A stretch of 64,000 nt of DNA from Dulcicalothrix desertica PCC 7102. GTDB lineage: Bacteria > Cyanobacteriota > Cyanobacteriia > Cyanobacteriales > Nostocaceae. Of this stretch, positions 9,452 to 17,454 are shown piece by piece. The number at the start of each line of letters is the position of its first letter. Position 1 is the stretch's first letter. Under the pieces are notes generated by a model, which saw only the letters and a program-made list of their open reading frames with translations, searched no databases and had not been told where the DNA came from. The translations under genes and the position numbers were made by a program. Location: positions 292,032 to 356,031 of the forward strand of contig NZ_RSCL01000005.1 in the NCBI RefSeq assembly GCF_003991905.1. Direction: 5' to 3'.

Positions 9452-10276
9452 ATGCCTTACAGCTTAGTTCTCAACCTACTCCCTCAATCACCTATCTATC
9501 CCAATTTCCTAACTGGCAGACACTACCATGCATTATTCCTCAACCTAATTAGTTCTGTCGATAAAAGCTTAGGAGATTATTTACACGAGTCAAACGCAGA
9601 AAAAGCTTTTACTATATCTCCTTTACAAGTTCGTCAGCACAAACAGTACAATAATTATATACTCCAATCATCGCAGCAAAAACCCATTCCCCCAAATACT
9701 GCATGTTGGTGGCGCCTGTCTCTACTCGATGATACGCTATTTGGTAAGCTTACCCCTTTGTGGTTAAACCTTAACCCAGAACATCCTTGGCATTTAGGTT
9801 CAGCGAATTTATTTATTACTAGTGTTCTTGGTACATCGCAACCAATGCAACCGTGGGCAAATGTTTGTACTTATGAACAACTGTACGAACAAGCTAGCGA
9901 AATAAACCGCACGATTAATTTTTGTTTTGCAACACCTGTAGCTTTTCGTCAGGGAAAATACGATAACGTTCTCCCTGTTAAAGAATCTGTTTTTAATAGC
10001 TTACTCACACGTTGGAATAAATATAGTGGAATAGAAATTGCTGATATTCCAATCGAGTCAATTTATCCCAGTTCTCTTAAAATTAATACCGAAGTCGTCA
10101 ATAACTATGACAGCAAATTTATTGGTTGTATCGGTGAAATTAGCTATCGGCTTCTTGGCGATATCGAACCAATCAAAATCAAACAAATCAATGCCCTAGC
10201 TGACTTTGCATTATACGCCGGAGTCGGAAGAAAAACAACAATGGGTATGGGTATGACTAGGAGAGTTAGGAGTTAA
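9452..10276 (+). CDS. cas6: Cas6 crRNA-processing endoribonuclease
   Basis: 274 residues from ATG 9452; the frame is open from 9356, but that stretch is the dispersed hairpin repeat and the conserved start is MPYSLVLNLLPQS. Cas6 cuts the repeat hairpin of pre-crRNA to leave an 8-nt 5' handle, here expected to be ATTGAAAC. It shows the RAMP fold landmarks: GRHYHALFLNLI near the N-terminus and the glycine-rich C-terminal loop GVGRKTTMGMGM. A second, frameshifted homologue lies after the array at 15709-16538. Confidence 0.92.
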   Translation: MPYSLVLNLLPQSPIYPNFLTGRHYHALFLNLISSVDKSLGDYLHESNAEKAFTISPLQVRQHKQYNNYILQSSQQKPIPPNTACWWRLSLLDDTLFGKLTPLWLNLNPEHPWHLGSANLFITSVLGTSQPMQPWANVCTYEQLYEQASEINRTINFCFATPVAFRQGKYDNVLPVKESVFNSLLTRWNKYSGIEIADIPIESIYPSSLKINTEVVNNYDSKFIGCIGEISYRLLGDIEPIKIKQINALADFALYAGVGRKTTMGMGMTRRVRS

Positions 10277-10294
10277 GAGTTAGGAGTTAGGAGT
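10258..10294 (+). repeat. Heptamer short tandem repeat (AGTTAGG type)
   Basis: About five copies of a 7-base unit close to AGTTAGG span the end of cas6 and the start of cas4. Such short tandemly repeated heptamers are typical of filamentous cyanobacteria. Related units in both orientations fill the nifD-nifK spacer at 59473-59590. Confidence 0.85.
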
Positions 10295-10295
10295 T

Positions 10296-10883
10296 ATGGA
10301 TGAATATATTCCAATAGCAGCATTGAATCAATATACATATTGTCCGCATCGTAGCTGGCGGATGTTTTGTGCGGGTGAGTTTGCCGATAATCATTATACA
10401 ATTGAAGGTACATCTTTACATGAACGCGCGCATACAATTAGCGAAGAATTTCGTGATGAAATTCGGCAAATTCGAGCGATATGGTTGAAATCAGAGAAAT
10501 ACAAATTAATTGGCAAATCAGATTTAATTGAACTTCAAAATGGAGAATGGTATCCTGTTGAATATAAACGTGGGCGCCGGGGTGAATGGGATAACGATGA
10601 ACTACAAGTGTGCGCGCAAGCATTATGTTTAGAGGAAATGACAGGGAAAACGATTAATACTGGTTATGTTTACTACGCTCATTCTCATCAGCGTCAGCTA
10701 GTAGAAATAACTCCAGAATTACGTCAAACTGTTGTTGATACTATTGATGCAGTGCAAACGCTAATGTTTACAGGCGCCATGCCAAAAGCAGTTAAAACAA
10801 AAAAATGTGATGGATGCAGTTTATTTTCTCAGTGTTTACCACAAGCAGGTGAGAAAGTAGAAAGATATCGCGAAGAATTTTAA
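10296..10883 (+). CDS. cas4: Cas4 RecB-like nuclease (spacer adaptation)
   Basis: 195-residue Cas4. The PD-(D/E)XK site is complete: GKSDLIE (D76), EYK (E89, K91) and Q104. The iron-sulfur cysteines are C16 in YCPHR and C171, C174, C180 in KKCDGCSLFSQC. Cas4 trims prespacers so that they carry the right PAM and are integrated in the right direction by Cas1-Cas2. Twelve bases separate it from cas1. A heptamer repeat replaces the usual spacer before its start, and GGAG within that repeat can serve as ribosome site. Confidence 0.94.
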   Translation: MDEYIPIAALNQYTYCPHRSWRMFCAGEFADNHYTIEGTSLHERAHTISEEFRDEIRQIRAIWLKSEKYKLIGKSDLIELQNGEWYPVEYKRGRRGEWDNDELQVCAQALCLEEMTGKTINTGYVYYAHSHQRQLVEITPELRQTVVDTIDAVQTLMFTGAMPKAVKTKKCDGCSLFSQCLPQAGEKVERYREEF

Positions 10884-10895
10884 ATAAAGGTAATT

Positions 10896-11897
10896 ATGGG
10901 AACACTATATATCACTCAAGAAGACTCATTTATCGGCAAAATTGACGAACGTGTCACAGTCAAATTTGACAAGAAAATACTGCAAGACATACCCTTAATT
11001 AAAATCGATGGTATCGTCATTTTAGGACGTGCAACTATTTCACCTGCCACTGTATCAGAACTTCTCGAACGAAATATCCCCTTAACATTTTTAACAGAAT
11101 ACGGTCGTTATTTAGGACGTTTAGAACCAGAAGTTACCAAAAACATCTTCGTTCGTAAAGCCCAATGGGCAGCAGCAGGAGAGTCACCACAAGCTATTCA
11201 TATAGTAAAAGGGTTTGTGCGTGGCAAGCTCAAAAACTACCGTAACGTTATGTTTCGGCGCCAGCGTGAGTCAAACTTAGATTTATCTAAAAGTATCGAA
11301 CGTATAGAGCAAGTAATAACATCAATAGATAAAACGCACAATATTAATTCATTACGAGGATTAGAAGGTGCAGGTAGTGCAGTATACTTCGGCTGTCTTA
11401 ATCAAATGATTCGCAACGTAGAATTTCAATTTGACTACCGTAACAGACGACCACCAAAAGACCCCGTTAATTCTTTGCTTAGTTTTGGATATTCTTTACT
11501 ACGTCATGATATTCAAGGCGCCGTTAACATTGCAGGTTTTGACCCGTACTTAGGATATTTACACTTCGAGCGTTACGGTAGAGCATCATTAGCATTTGAT
11601 TTAATGGAAGAATTTCGTCCTTTAATAGTCGATGCACTAGTATTAAGCACCATCAATAAATCTTTATTAACACCCAGCGACTTTTTTACAGAACCATTAA
11701 GTGGCGCCGTGTATATGACTCCCGAAGGAAGAAAAGCATATTTAAAACTATACACACAAAAAAAACAATCAGAATTTAAACATCCAGTCATGGGACGTAA
11801 ATGCACCTACCAAGAAGCATTTGAAATACAAGCACGGTTACTAGCAAAATACCTCATGGGAGAAATAGATAAATATCCACCACTAATTTTAAAATAA
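10896..11897 (+). CDS. cas1: Cas1 integrase (type I-D)
   Basis: 333-residue Cas1, the metal-dependent integrase that inserts new spacers at the leader end. Likely metal ligands are E157 (GLEGAG), H223 (LHFERYG) and D235 in the FDLMEEFRP motif. The gene is flanked by cas4 and cas2 with spacings of 12 and 10 bases, and AAAGG precedes the ATG. Full length for the family and no sign of damage, so spacer uptake is probably active. Confidence 0.96.
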   Translation: MGTLYITQEDSFIGKIDERVTVKFDKKILQDIPLIKIDGIVILGRATISPATVSELLERNIPLTFLTEYGRYLGRLEPEVTKNIFVRKAQWAAAGESPQAIHIVKGFVRGKLKNYRNVMFRRQRESNLDLSKSIERIEQVITSIDKTHNINSLRGLEGAGSAVYFGCLNQMIRNVEFQFDYRNRRPPKDPVNSLLSFGYSLLRHDIQGAVNIAGFDPYLGYLHFERYGRASLAFDLMEEFRPLIVDALVLSTINKSLLTPSDFFTEPLSGAVYMTPEGRKAYLKLYTQKKQSEFKHPVMGRKCTYQEAFEIQARLLAKYLMGEIDKYPPLILK

Positions 11898-11907
11898 GCA
11901 CTTAAAA

Positions 11908-12192
11908 ATGAAACTCACCAAAAACGTAGTTATTTCATACGACATTTCCGAAGATAACCGTCGCACCAAAATCCATAAAATCCTCAAATCATACGGACAG
12001 TGGGTACAATACAGCGTCTTCGAGTGTCAACTTACCGATACTCAGTATGCCAAACTGCGCGCGCGGTTAAGCAAACTAATAAAACCAGACACCGACAGCA
12101 TTCGCTTCTACTTCTTATGTGCCTGCTGTTTCGCCAAAGTAGAGCGTATCGGTGGTGAACCAGTTCGCGACGACTCAATTTTCTTCGCTTAA
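11908..12192 (+). CDS. cas2: Cas2 (type I-D)
   Basis: 94-residue Cas2 with the ferredoxin-like fold. The conserved aspartate is D12 in VISYDISEDNRR. It bridges two Cas1 dimers in the integration complex. It is the last gene of the operon; the leader and array lie downstream on the same strand. Confidence 0.95.
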   Translation: MKLTKNVVISYDISEDNRRTKIHKILKSYGQWVQYSVFECQLTDTQYAKLRARLSKLIKPDTDSIRFYFLCACCFAKVERIGGEPVRDDSIFFA

Positions 12193-12227
12193 TAGGGCGT
12201 GCAAACAGGTAAAATATAGACCTTTTG

Positions 12228-12345
12228 TCATGCTGAGGAACGAATATCATGCTGAGGAACGAATATCATGCTGAGGAACGAATGTCATGCTGAGGAACGG
12301 ATGTCATGCTGAGGAACGAATGTCATGCTGAGGAACGAAGCATCT
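12228..12345 (+). repeat. 19-bp tandem repeat, six copies
   Basis: The unit TCATGCTGAGGAACGAATA starts at 12228, 12247, 12266, 12285, 12304 and 12323, an exact 19-base period with one or two substitutions. Its core GCTGAGGAACG belongs to a dispersed cyanobacterial repeat also present, in reverse, at 17099-17397 and in weaker form near 61340. It occupies the space between cas2 and the CRISPR leader. Confidence 0.92.
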
Positions 12346-12694
12346 TAAAGATTGGCGCCTGTTTAAAAGTAAAGTTTTAACTCGTTTTCAGTACATATAT
12401 AATTATTGATAGGGATGTGGTTCTACCATATCCCTATCTACGTATTCTGACTCTTCAACTTGGTATCATGCGCGGATGGGTAGGTGTGCAAAAAGAGATT
12501 AAAAAAAAAATGGCTGTATCCCAGTTCCCACAAGCATTTGGAGAATCGACAGACAAAAACCATCCGCGCACCTTACACAGAGCGGCTTTCAGCGATTTTG
12601 ACTCTATACAAACACAATTTTTCATGCTACAATTGACCCATCCGCGCAACCGAACCATGAAAACTACATATATCAAGGCTTTCAGGCGCCCGCC
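12346..12694 (+). promoter_or_regulatory. CRISPR leader
   Basis: About 350 non-coding bases between the tandem repeat and the first CRISPR repeat, on the cas2 side. It contains the word TGCGCGGATGGG (12469-12480) and two inverted copies, near 12560-12572 and exact at 12638-12649, so it can fold into alternative long hairpins or bind a dimeric factor. A run of ten As occurs near 12500. Open frames across it on both strands are low-complexity and not conserved-looking. Transcription of the array is expected to start here; a TATACA-like -10 is near 12606. Confidence 0.7.
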
Positions 12695-14474
12695 ATTACA
12701 ATTTCTCTTACTCCCTAATAGGGATTGAAACAAAAAGCTACCTATCACATTACCGTTATACCCACCAAAATTACAATTTCTCTTACTCCCTAATAGGGAT
12801 TGAAACTAAAGAGATGGTTCGTAAAGCCCAACGCAACCAATGGGAAATTACAATTTCTCTTACTCCCTAATAGGGATTGAAACGGTAGCTTTACGGCAGA
12901 AGATTCAAGAGTGCAAATATCATTACAATTTCTCTTACTCCCTAATAGGGATTGAAACTGTTGACGTTTACGATATAGATGCACCAATGAATAATTACAA
13001 TTTCTCTTACTCCCTAATAGGGATTGAAACTTCTTGACACGGGGGAGATGTCTGAAGTATCAAATTACAATTTCTCTTACTCCCTAATAGGGATTGAAAC
13101 TCAAGATGTGAAAGTTCACAAAGACGTAAAAGCAATTACAATTTCTCTTACTCCCTAATAGGGATTGAAACTTTAACATTTGCTATTTTTCTCACTAACT
13201 CTGATCTAATTACAATTTCTCTTACTCCCTAATAGGGATTGAAACAGTATACAAAAATTGTCTGAACAAGATGTATTAATTACAATTTCTCTTACTCCCT
13301 AATAGGGATTGAAACCTATTTTGACAATAGCGACTTCAGCGTTCATAATATTACAATTTCTCTTACTCCCTAATAGGGATTGAAACTAGCCATAAGACGC
13401 AATTTCCAATTTTATCTGGCGCCCAATTACAATTTCTCTTACTCCCTAATAGGGATTGAAACATACTGAGTGATAGCGGCTCTTACTCAGAAGAATTACA
13501 ATTTCTCTTACTCCCTAATAGGGATTGAAACATTTCCTTCTCTGATATAAATCTTGAAATTAACACATTACAATTTCTCTTACTCCCTAATAGGGATTGA
13601 AACCAATAGCTTAACACTTTGGACGATTTTACAACTAATTACAATTTCTCTTACTCCCTAATAGGGATTGAAACTTCCTCTAGGAATACTACAAACAACT
13701 AACGCAAGATTACAATTTCTCTTACTCCCTAATAGGGATTGAAACCTGTATATGGCGTGTTTGACCGTAGATGCGGGGGTATTACAATTTCTCTTACTCC
13801 CTAATAGGGATTGAAACCTTCCAATGATAAACAAAGCTAGTGATTGGGGAAATTACAATTTCTCTTACTCCCTAATAGGGATTGAAACGCGAAGAATCAA
13901 AAGCAACAGGATACATATAAGAAATTACAATTTCTCTTACTCCCTAATAGGGATTGAAACCATGCGGAGAAACCCAGCCACATTCCCAAATAGAATTACA
14001 ATTTCTCTTACTCCCTAATAGGGATTGAAACGACGTAACTTTGCAGATAGAAATAGGCGACCCTTTACCAATTACAATTTCTCTTACTCCCTAATAGGGA
14101 TTGAAACTTATGGAGGACAAAAGGAAAAAATTTATCGCGTCTTGAATTACAATTTCTCTTACTCCCTAATAGGGATTGAAACAACCTCGATTGTGAAGTT
14201 TACCTGGTTTTGAAAAACTAGGAATTACAATTTCTCTTACTCCCTAATAGGGATTGAAACACTGTTTGAAAACTGGATTACTGAGCGTTTTATTATTACA
14301 ATTTCTCTTACTCCCTAATAGGGATTGAAACTATTCCTACATGCTCAAGCACGTCAAAGTAAGTTCATTACAATTTCTCTTACTCCCTAATAGGGATTGA
14401 AACTATTTAAATGGGCTAAAACAACATTTTGGCATCGATTACAATTTCTCTTACTCCCTAATAGGGATTGAAAC
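12695..14474 (+). CRISPR. CRISPR array, 25 repeats of 37 bp, 24 spacers (type I-D)
   Basis: Repeats start at 12695, 12770, 12847, 12922, 12994, 13064 and so on to 14438. Each 37-bp repeat begins ATTACAATTTCTCTTACTCC, has a small hairpin (TCCCTA / TAGGGA) and ends ATTGAAAC, the expected 5' handle of crRNA. All 25 copies look identical, including the last, which usually decays; the array is therefore young or under strong maintenance. Spacers are 32-41 bp and all different. Orientation follows from the leader, the handle and the adjacent cas2. Short open frames inside the array are products of the repeat. Confidence 0.99.
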
Positions 14475-14545
14475 TGAAAAATTTATCAAGTTAATTTGAT
14501 TAATACAAATGTTACAATATAGCAACATTGAATTGACTAATTATT

Positions 14546-15565
14546 ATGAATAAATCAATCCCTGAAGAGTACGGAAATCTTCTGTTAGAAATTAAACAGC
14601 GTATTCGCTCTGCTCAGTATGAAGCATTGAAGGCTGTAAATAAAGAACTTATCGCCCTTTACTGGGATATTGGTAAGATGATTGTTGGGCGCCAGCAGGG
14701 TAATAGCTGGGGTAAATCAGTTGTTGAACAGTTAGCGAAGGAGTTACAAACTGAGTTTCCTGGTATTAGTGGATTTTCTGCTCGTAATATTTGGAATATG
14801 CGTATTTTTTATGTAACATACTATCAGAATGAAAAACTGCAACCAATGGTTGCAGAAATTAGTTGGACTCATAATATAGTCATTTTAGAAAAGTGTAAAG
14901 ATGATTTAGAACGAGAATTTTATATTAGAATGACTAAAAAATTTGGATGGACAAAAAATGTTTTAATTCACCAAATAGAGAACCAAACTTATGAAAAAAC
15001 TTTACTTAACCAAACAAATTTTCAGCAGGCTGTTTCAGAAGAAATCCGCAATCAAGCAAAGTTAGCTGTTAAGGATGAGTATATTTTTGACTTTTTAGAG
15101 TTAGGAGACGAGCATAGCGAATCTCAACTAGAAAAAGCTATTTTAGCAAGAGTTGAACCATTTTTACAGGAAATGGGGGGAATGTTTGCTTTCATGGGTA
15201 GTCAATATCGGCTTCAGATTGATGATGAAGAATATTTTATAGACATTTTATTATACCATAGGCTCTTGAAATGCTTGGTGGCTGTAGAACTGAAGATTGG
15301 TAAGTTTTTACCTGAGTATGTAGGTAAAATGCAATTTTATTTAGCTGCTTTAGATGACACAGTAAAACAACCAGATGAAAATCCATCGATTGGAATTATT
15401 CTTTGTAAGTCTAAAAATAAAACAATTGTAGAGTATGCGCTTAGGGAGTCCAACAAACCAATTGGTGTAGCAACTTATCAAATAGTTTCTACTGTCCCGC
15501 AAGAACTCAAAAATAAACTTCCCGCTCCAGAACAAGTTTCTAAGCTATTGGAGGGAATCGAGTAA
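14546..15565 (+). CDS. PDDEXK nuclease of the DUF1016/YhcG family
   Basis: 339 residues. The N-terminal DUF1016 helical domain is recognised by ELIALYWDIGKMI and the WGKSVVEQLAKEL / FSARNIWNMRIFY segments (residues 30-95). The C-terminal PD-(D/E)XK fold has YFIDILLYHRLLKCLVAVELKIGKF, giving D at FID and ExK in ELK (about 230-255). Members are restriction-like nucleases found in defence islands; a specific role is not established. It begins 71 bases after the last CRISPR repeat on the same strand, so it could be transcribed with the array. Confidence 0.88.
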   Translation: MNKSIPEEYGNLLLEIKQRIRSAQYEALKAVNKELIALYWDIGKMIVGRQQGNSWGKSVVEQLAKELQTEFPGISGFSARNIWNMRIFYVTYYQNEKLQPMVAEISWTHNIVILEKCKDDLEREFYIRMTKKFGWTKNVLIHQIENQTYEKTLLNQTNFQQAVSEEIRNQAKLAVKDEYIFDFLELGDEHSESQLEKAILARVEPFLQEMGGMFAFMGSQYRLQIDDEEYFIDILLYHRLLKCLVAVELKIGKFLPEYVGKMQFYLAALDDTVKQPDENPSIGIILCKSKNKTIVEYALRESNKPIGVATYQIVSTVPQELKNKLPAPEQVSKLLEGIE

Positions 15566-15590
15566 AATTAATGTGGTAAACCCTACGCAA

Positions 15591-15657
15591 AGAAACCGGG
15601 TTTCTACACGGAATCATTGTTTGTATTACAGGTTATCGACCAAGAAACCCGGTTTCT
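15591..15657. repeat. Paired AGAAACC...GGTTTCT palindromes
   Basis: Two 15-base palindromes, AGAAACCGGGTTTCT (15591-15605) and AGAAACCCGGTTTCT (15643-15657), lie 37 bases apart upstream of the second cas6. The same paired layout recurs at 22984-23064 and 31400-31432. Confidence 0.88.
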
Positions 15658-15708
15658 AATGCTCTGGAGGGTGTTTAATAGATTTAAAATCTAAGAATTT
15701 TAAGCCAA

Positions 15709-16538
15709 ATGCCTCACAGTTTAGTTCTCAACCTACTACCTCAGTCAAGCATCTATTCACAATTTTTAACTGGTAGACATTATCATGCTTTATTTCTCAA
15801 CCTTGTTAGTTCAGTAGATAAGAGTTTAGGCGATATCCTTCATGATACAACCACAGATAAAGCTTTTACGCTTTCCCCCATACAAGTACACCGTAGACAA
15901 CCAGCACTTAAAAACAATATTCTACAATGGCAGCACACCAAGAACCTATACTACCTGAGACACCTTGCTGGTGGCGCCTGTCTTTACTTGATGACACTTT
16001 ATTTGGTAAGCTCACACAGCTTTGGTTAAATATAAATCCTGAAAAAGCTTGGCATTTAGGTTCTGCTGACTTGTTTATTACTAGCATCCAAGTTACACCT
16101 CAGTCAAACCAACCTTGGGCAAACGCTTGTACTTATGCACAATTATACGAACAAGCAAGCGGCGCCGAACGAAGTATCAACTTTACATTTGCCACACCTA
16201 CAGCTTTTCGGCAAGGAAACTTCGATACAGCATTACCTAGTAAAGAATCAGTATTCAAAAGTTTACTACAACGCTGGAACAAATATAGTGGCATAGAAAT
16301 ATCGCCTGAAATAATAGATTGCATTTTTCCCAGCTTTTTCAACATCCGCACAGAAATAGCGAGTGACTCCCGCAGTAAATTTATAGGTTGTGTTGGGCAA
16401 GTGAGCTATAAAATTATGGGAGAAGTCGAACCAGAAGTCATCAAACAAATTAACGCCATAGCTGATTTTGCCTTATACGCAGGAGTCGGAAGGAAAACAC
16501 CAATGGGAATGGGAATGGTACGCAGGCAAACTAACTAG
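15709..16538 (+). pseudogene. cas6: Second cas6, broken by a frameshift
   Basis: The first part, 15709 to about 15930, encodes MPHSLVLNLLPQSSIYSQFL and so on, clearly homologous to the cas6 at 9452. The rest of Cas6 continues in the frame one base earlier (open from 15912, ATG at 15927) through WWRLSLLDDTLFGKL to the glycine loop GVGRKTPMGMGM and a stop at 16538. The shift must lie between 15912 and about 15935. No perfect slippery heptamer is seen (the nearest run, T AAA AAC, would pair badly after slipping), so I read this as a lesion or sequencing error and not programmed frameshifting. Two cas6 copies thus flank the array; the upstream one is intact and can process its repeats. Confidence 0.85.
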
Positions 16539-16564
16539 ACAGCAAAGTTTTTTAGAAAATTCTA

Positions 16565-17068
16565 TCATTTAATTTGCAGAAGCATGTACTCTATATCAAA
16601 GTATTGATTATTAAATTTATACGCCATTTTTTCGATTCCGTATATTTTAAAGCCAAATGATAGATACAATTGTTGTGCTGGTACGTTATTTTTGACGACA
16701 TCTAGTAACAGTATTTCTATCTCGTTAATAGCTTTTGCTTTTTCAATTAGTTCATTAAGTAATAATTCACCTATACCTTGGCGCCGATATTCTGGTTTGA
16801 CGTACATGCTACGTATGTAGGCTTTATGCTTTGTTTTTATTCTTGATTCTTGATGAAATGCTACTATTGCAATTAGTTTTTTATTGTCGTAGCAGCCTAA
16901 TATAAAGTTGTTGTTATCTACTGGTATTTTATCCCTGAAGTCGTCTATTGTCTTTACTGCTTCTTCTTGATACATTGTGCCGAATGAGTTTGGGTTGTTG
17001 TGTAAGGATTCTAGTCTAATTTGACGGTAGTCTTCTGCGTCATGTTTTGTTAGTGTTTTTATTATCAT
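16565..17068 (-). CDS. GNAT family N-acetyltransferase
   Basis: 167 residues. The acetyl-CoA binding motif A is visible as RSMYVKPEYRRQGIGELLLNEL (V..xxxRxxGxG/A pattern, about residues 87-108), followed by AINEIEILLLDVVKNNVPAQQLYLSFGFKIYG, the typical C-terminal strand and helix. The substrate is unknown. It stands alone on the minus strand, convergent with the second cas6, and its upstream region is the repeat block 17099-17397. Confidence 0.88.
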   Translation of the reverse strand: MIIKTLTKHDAEDYRQIRLESLHNNPNSFGTMYQEEAVKTIDDFRDKIPVDNNNFILGCYDNKKLIAIVAFHQESRIKTKHKAYIRSMYVKPEYRRQGIGELLLNELIEKAKAINEIEILLLDVVKNNVPAQQLYLSFGFKIYGIEKMAYKFNNQYFDIEYMLLQIK

Positions 17069-17098
17069 GGAATTAATAATGTGTGTTCAAAATTTATA

Positions 17099-17397
17099 AG
17101 ATGCTACCCTACCCTTCGGGATATCCTTCGGATAACGGGAAAACTTCGTTAACGTTCCTTAGCATGACAGTTATGGAGATGCTTCGTTCCTTAGCATGAC
17201 AGTTATGGAGATGCTACCCTGCGGGAAAACTGCGTTAACGTTCCTCAGCATGACAGTTATGGAGATGCTACCCTGCGGGAAAACTGCGTTAACGTTCCTC
17301 AACATGACAGTTATGGAGATGTTTCGTTCCTTATCATGACAGTTATGGAGATGCTACCCTGCGGGAAAACTGCGTTAACGTTCCTCAGCATGACAGT
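17099..17397. repeat. Composite tandem repeat of 32- and 54-bp units
   Basis: Six units all end in AGCATGACAGTTATGGAG or a near copy. Short units (32 bp) read ATGCTTCGTTCCTT before that tail; long units (54 bp) contain an extra block, ACCCTGCGGGAAAACTGCG, in the middle, so the order is variant, short, long, long, short, long. The core is the reverse of the GCTGAGGAACG repeat at 12228. The region 17069-17454 between the GNAT and CHAT genes contains nothing else. Confidence 0.88.
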
Positions 17398-17454
17398 ACT
17401 ATATCCGGACAGTAGCATATCGCAAGGTTGAGGGAAAACGTTTTGCCGCAGTTT

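Noticed and set aside
11151..11165. 15-base identity between spacer 2 and cas1 (GTTCGTAAAGCCCAA)
   Set aside because: The match is internal to the spacer, with no similarity on either side and no seed pairing at the handle end. Chance matches of this size are expected at a rate of a few per cent.
12417..12748. Open frames of about 100 codons in the leader on both strands
   Set aside because: No ribosome site or family pattern; the region is the CRISPR leader with inverted words.
12790..14213. Open frames in and around the CRISPR array on both strands
   Set aside because: They are translations of the 37-bp repeat (for example NFSYSLIGIET) and not genes.
15912..15935. Programmed -1 frameshift in the second cas6
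   Set aside because: No good slippery heptamer or following hairpin; T AAA AAC would slip into a mismatched pair.
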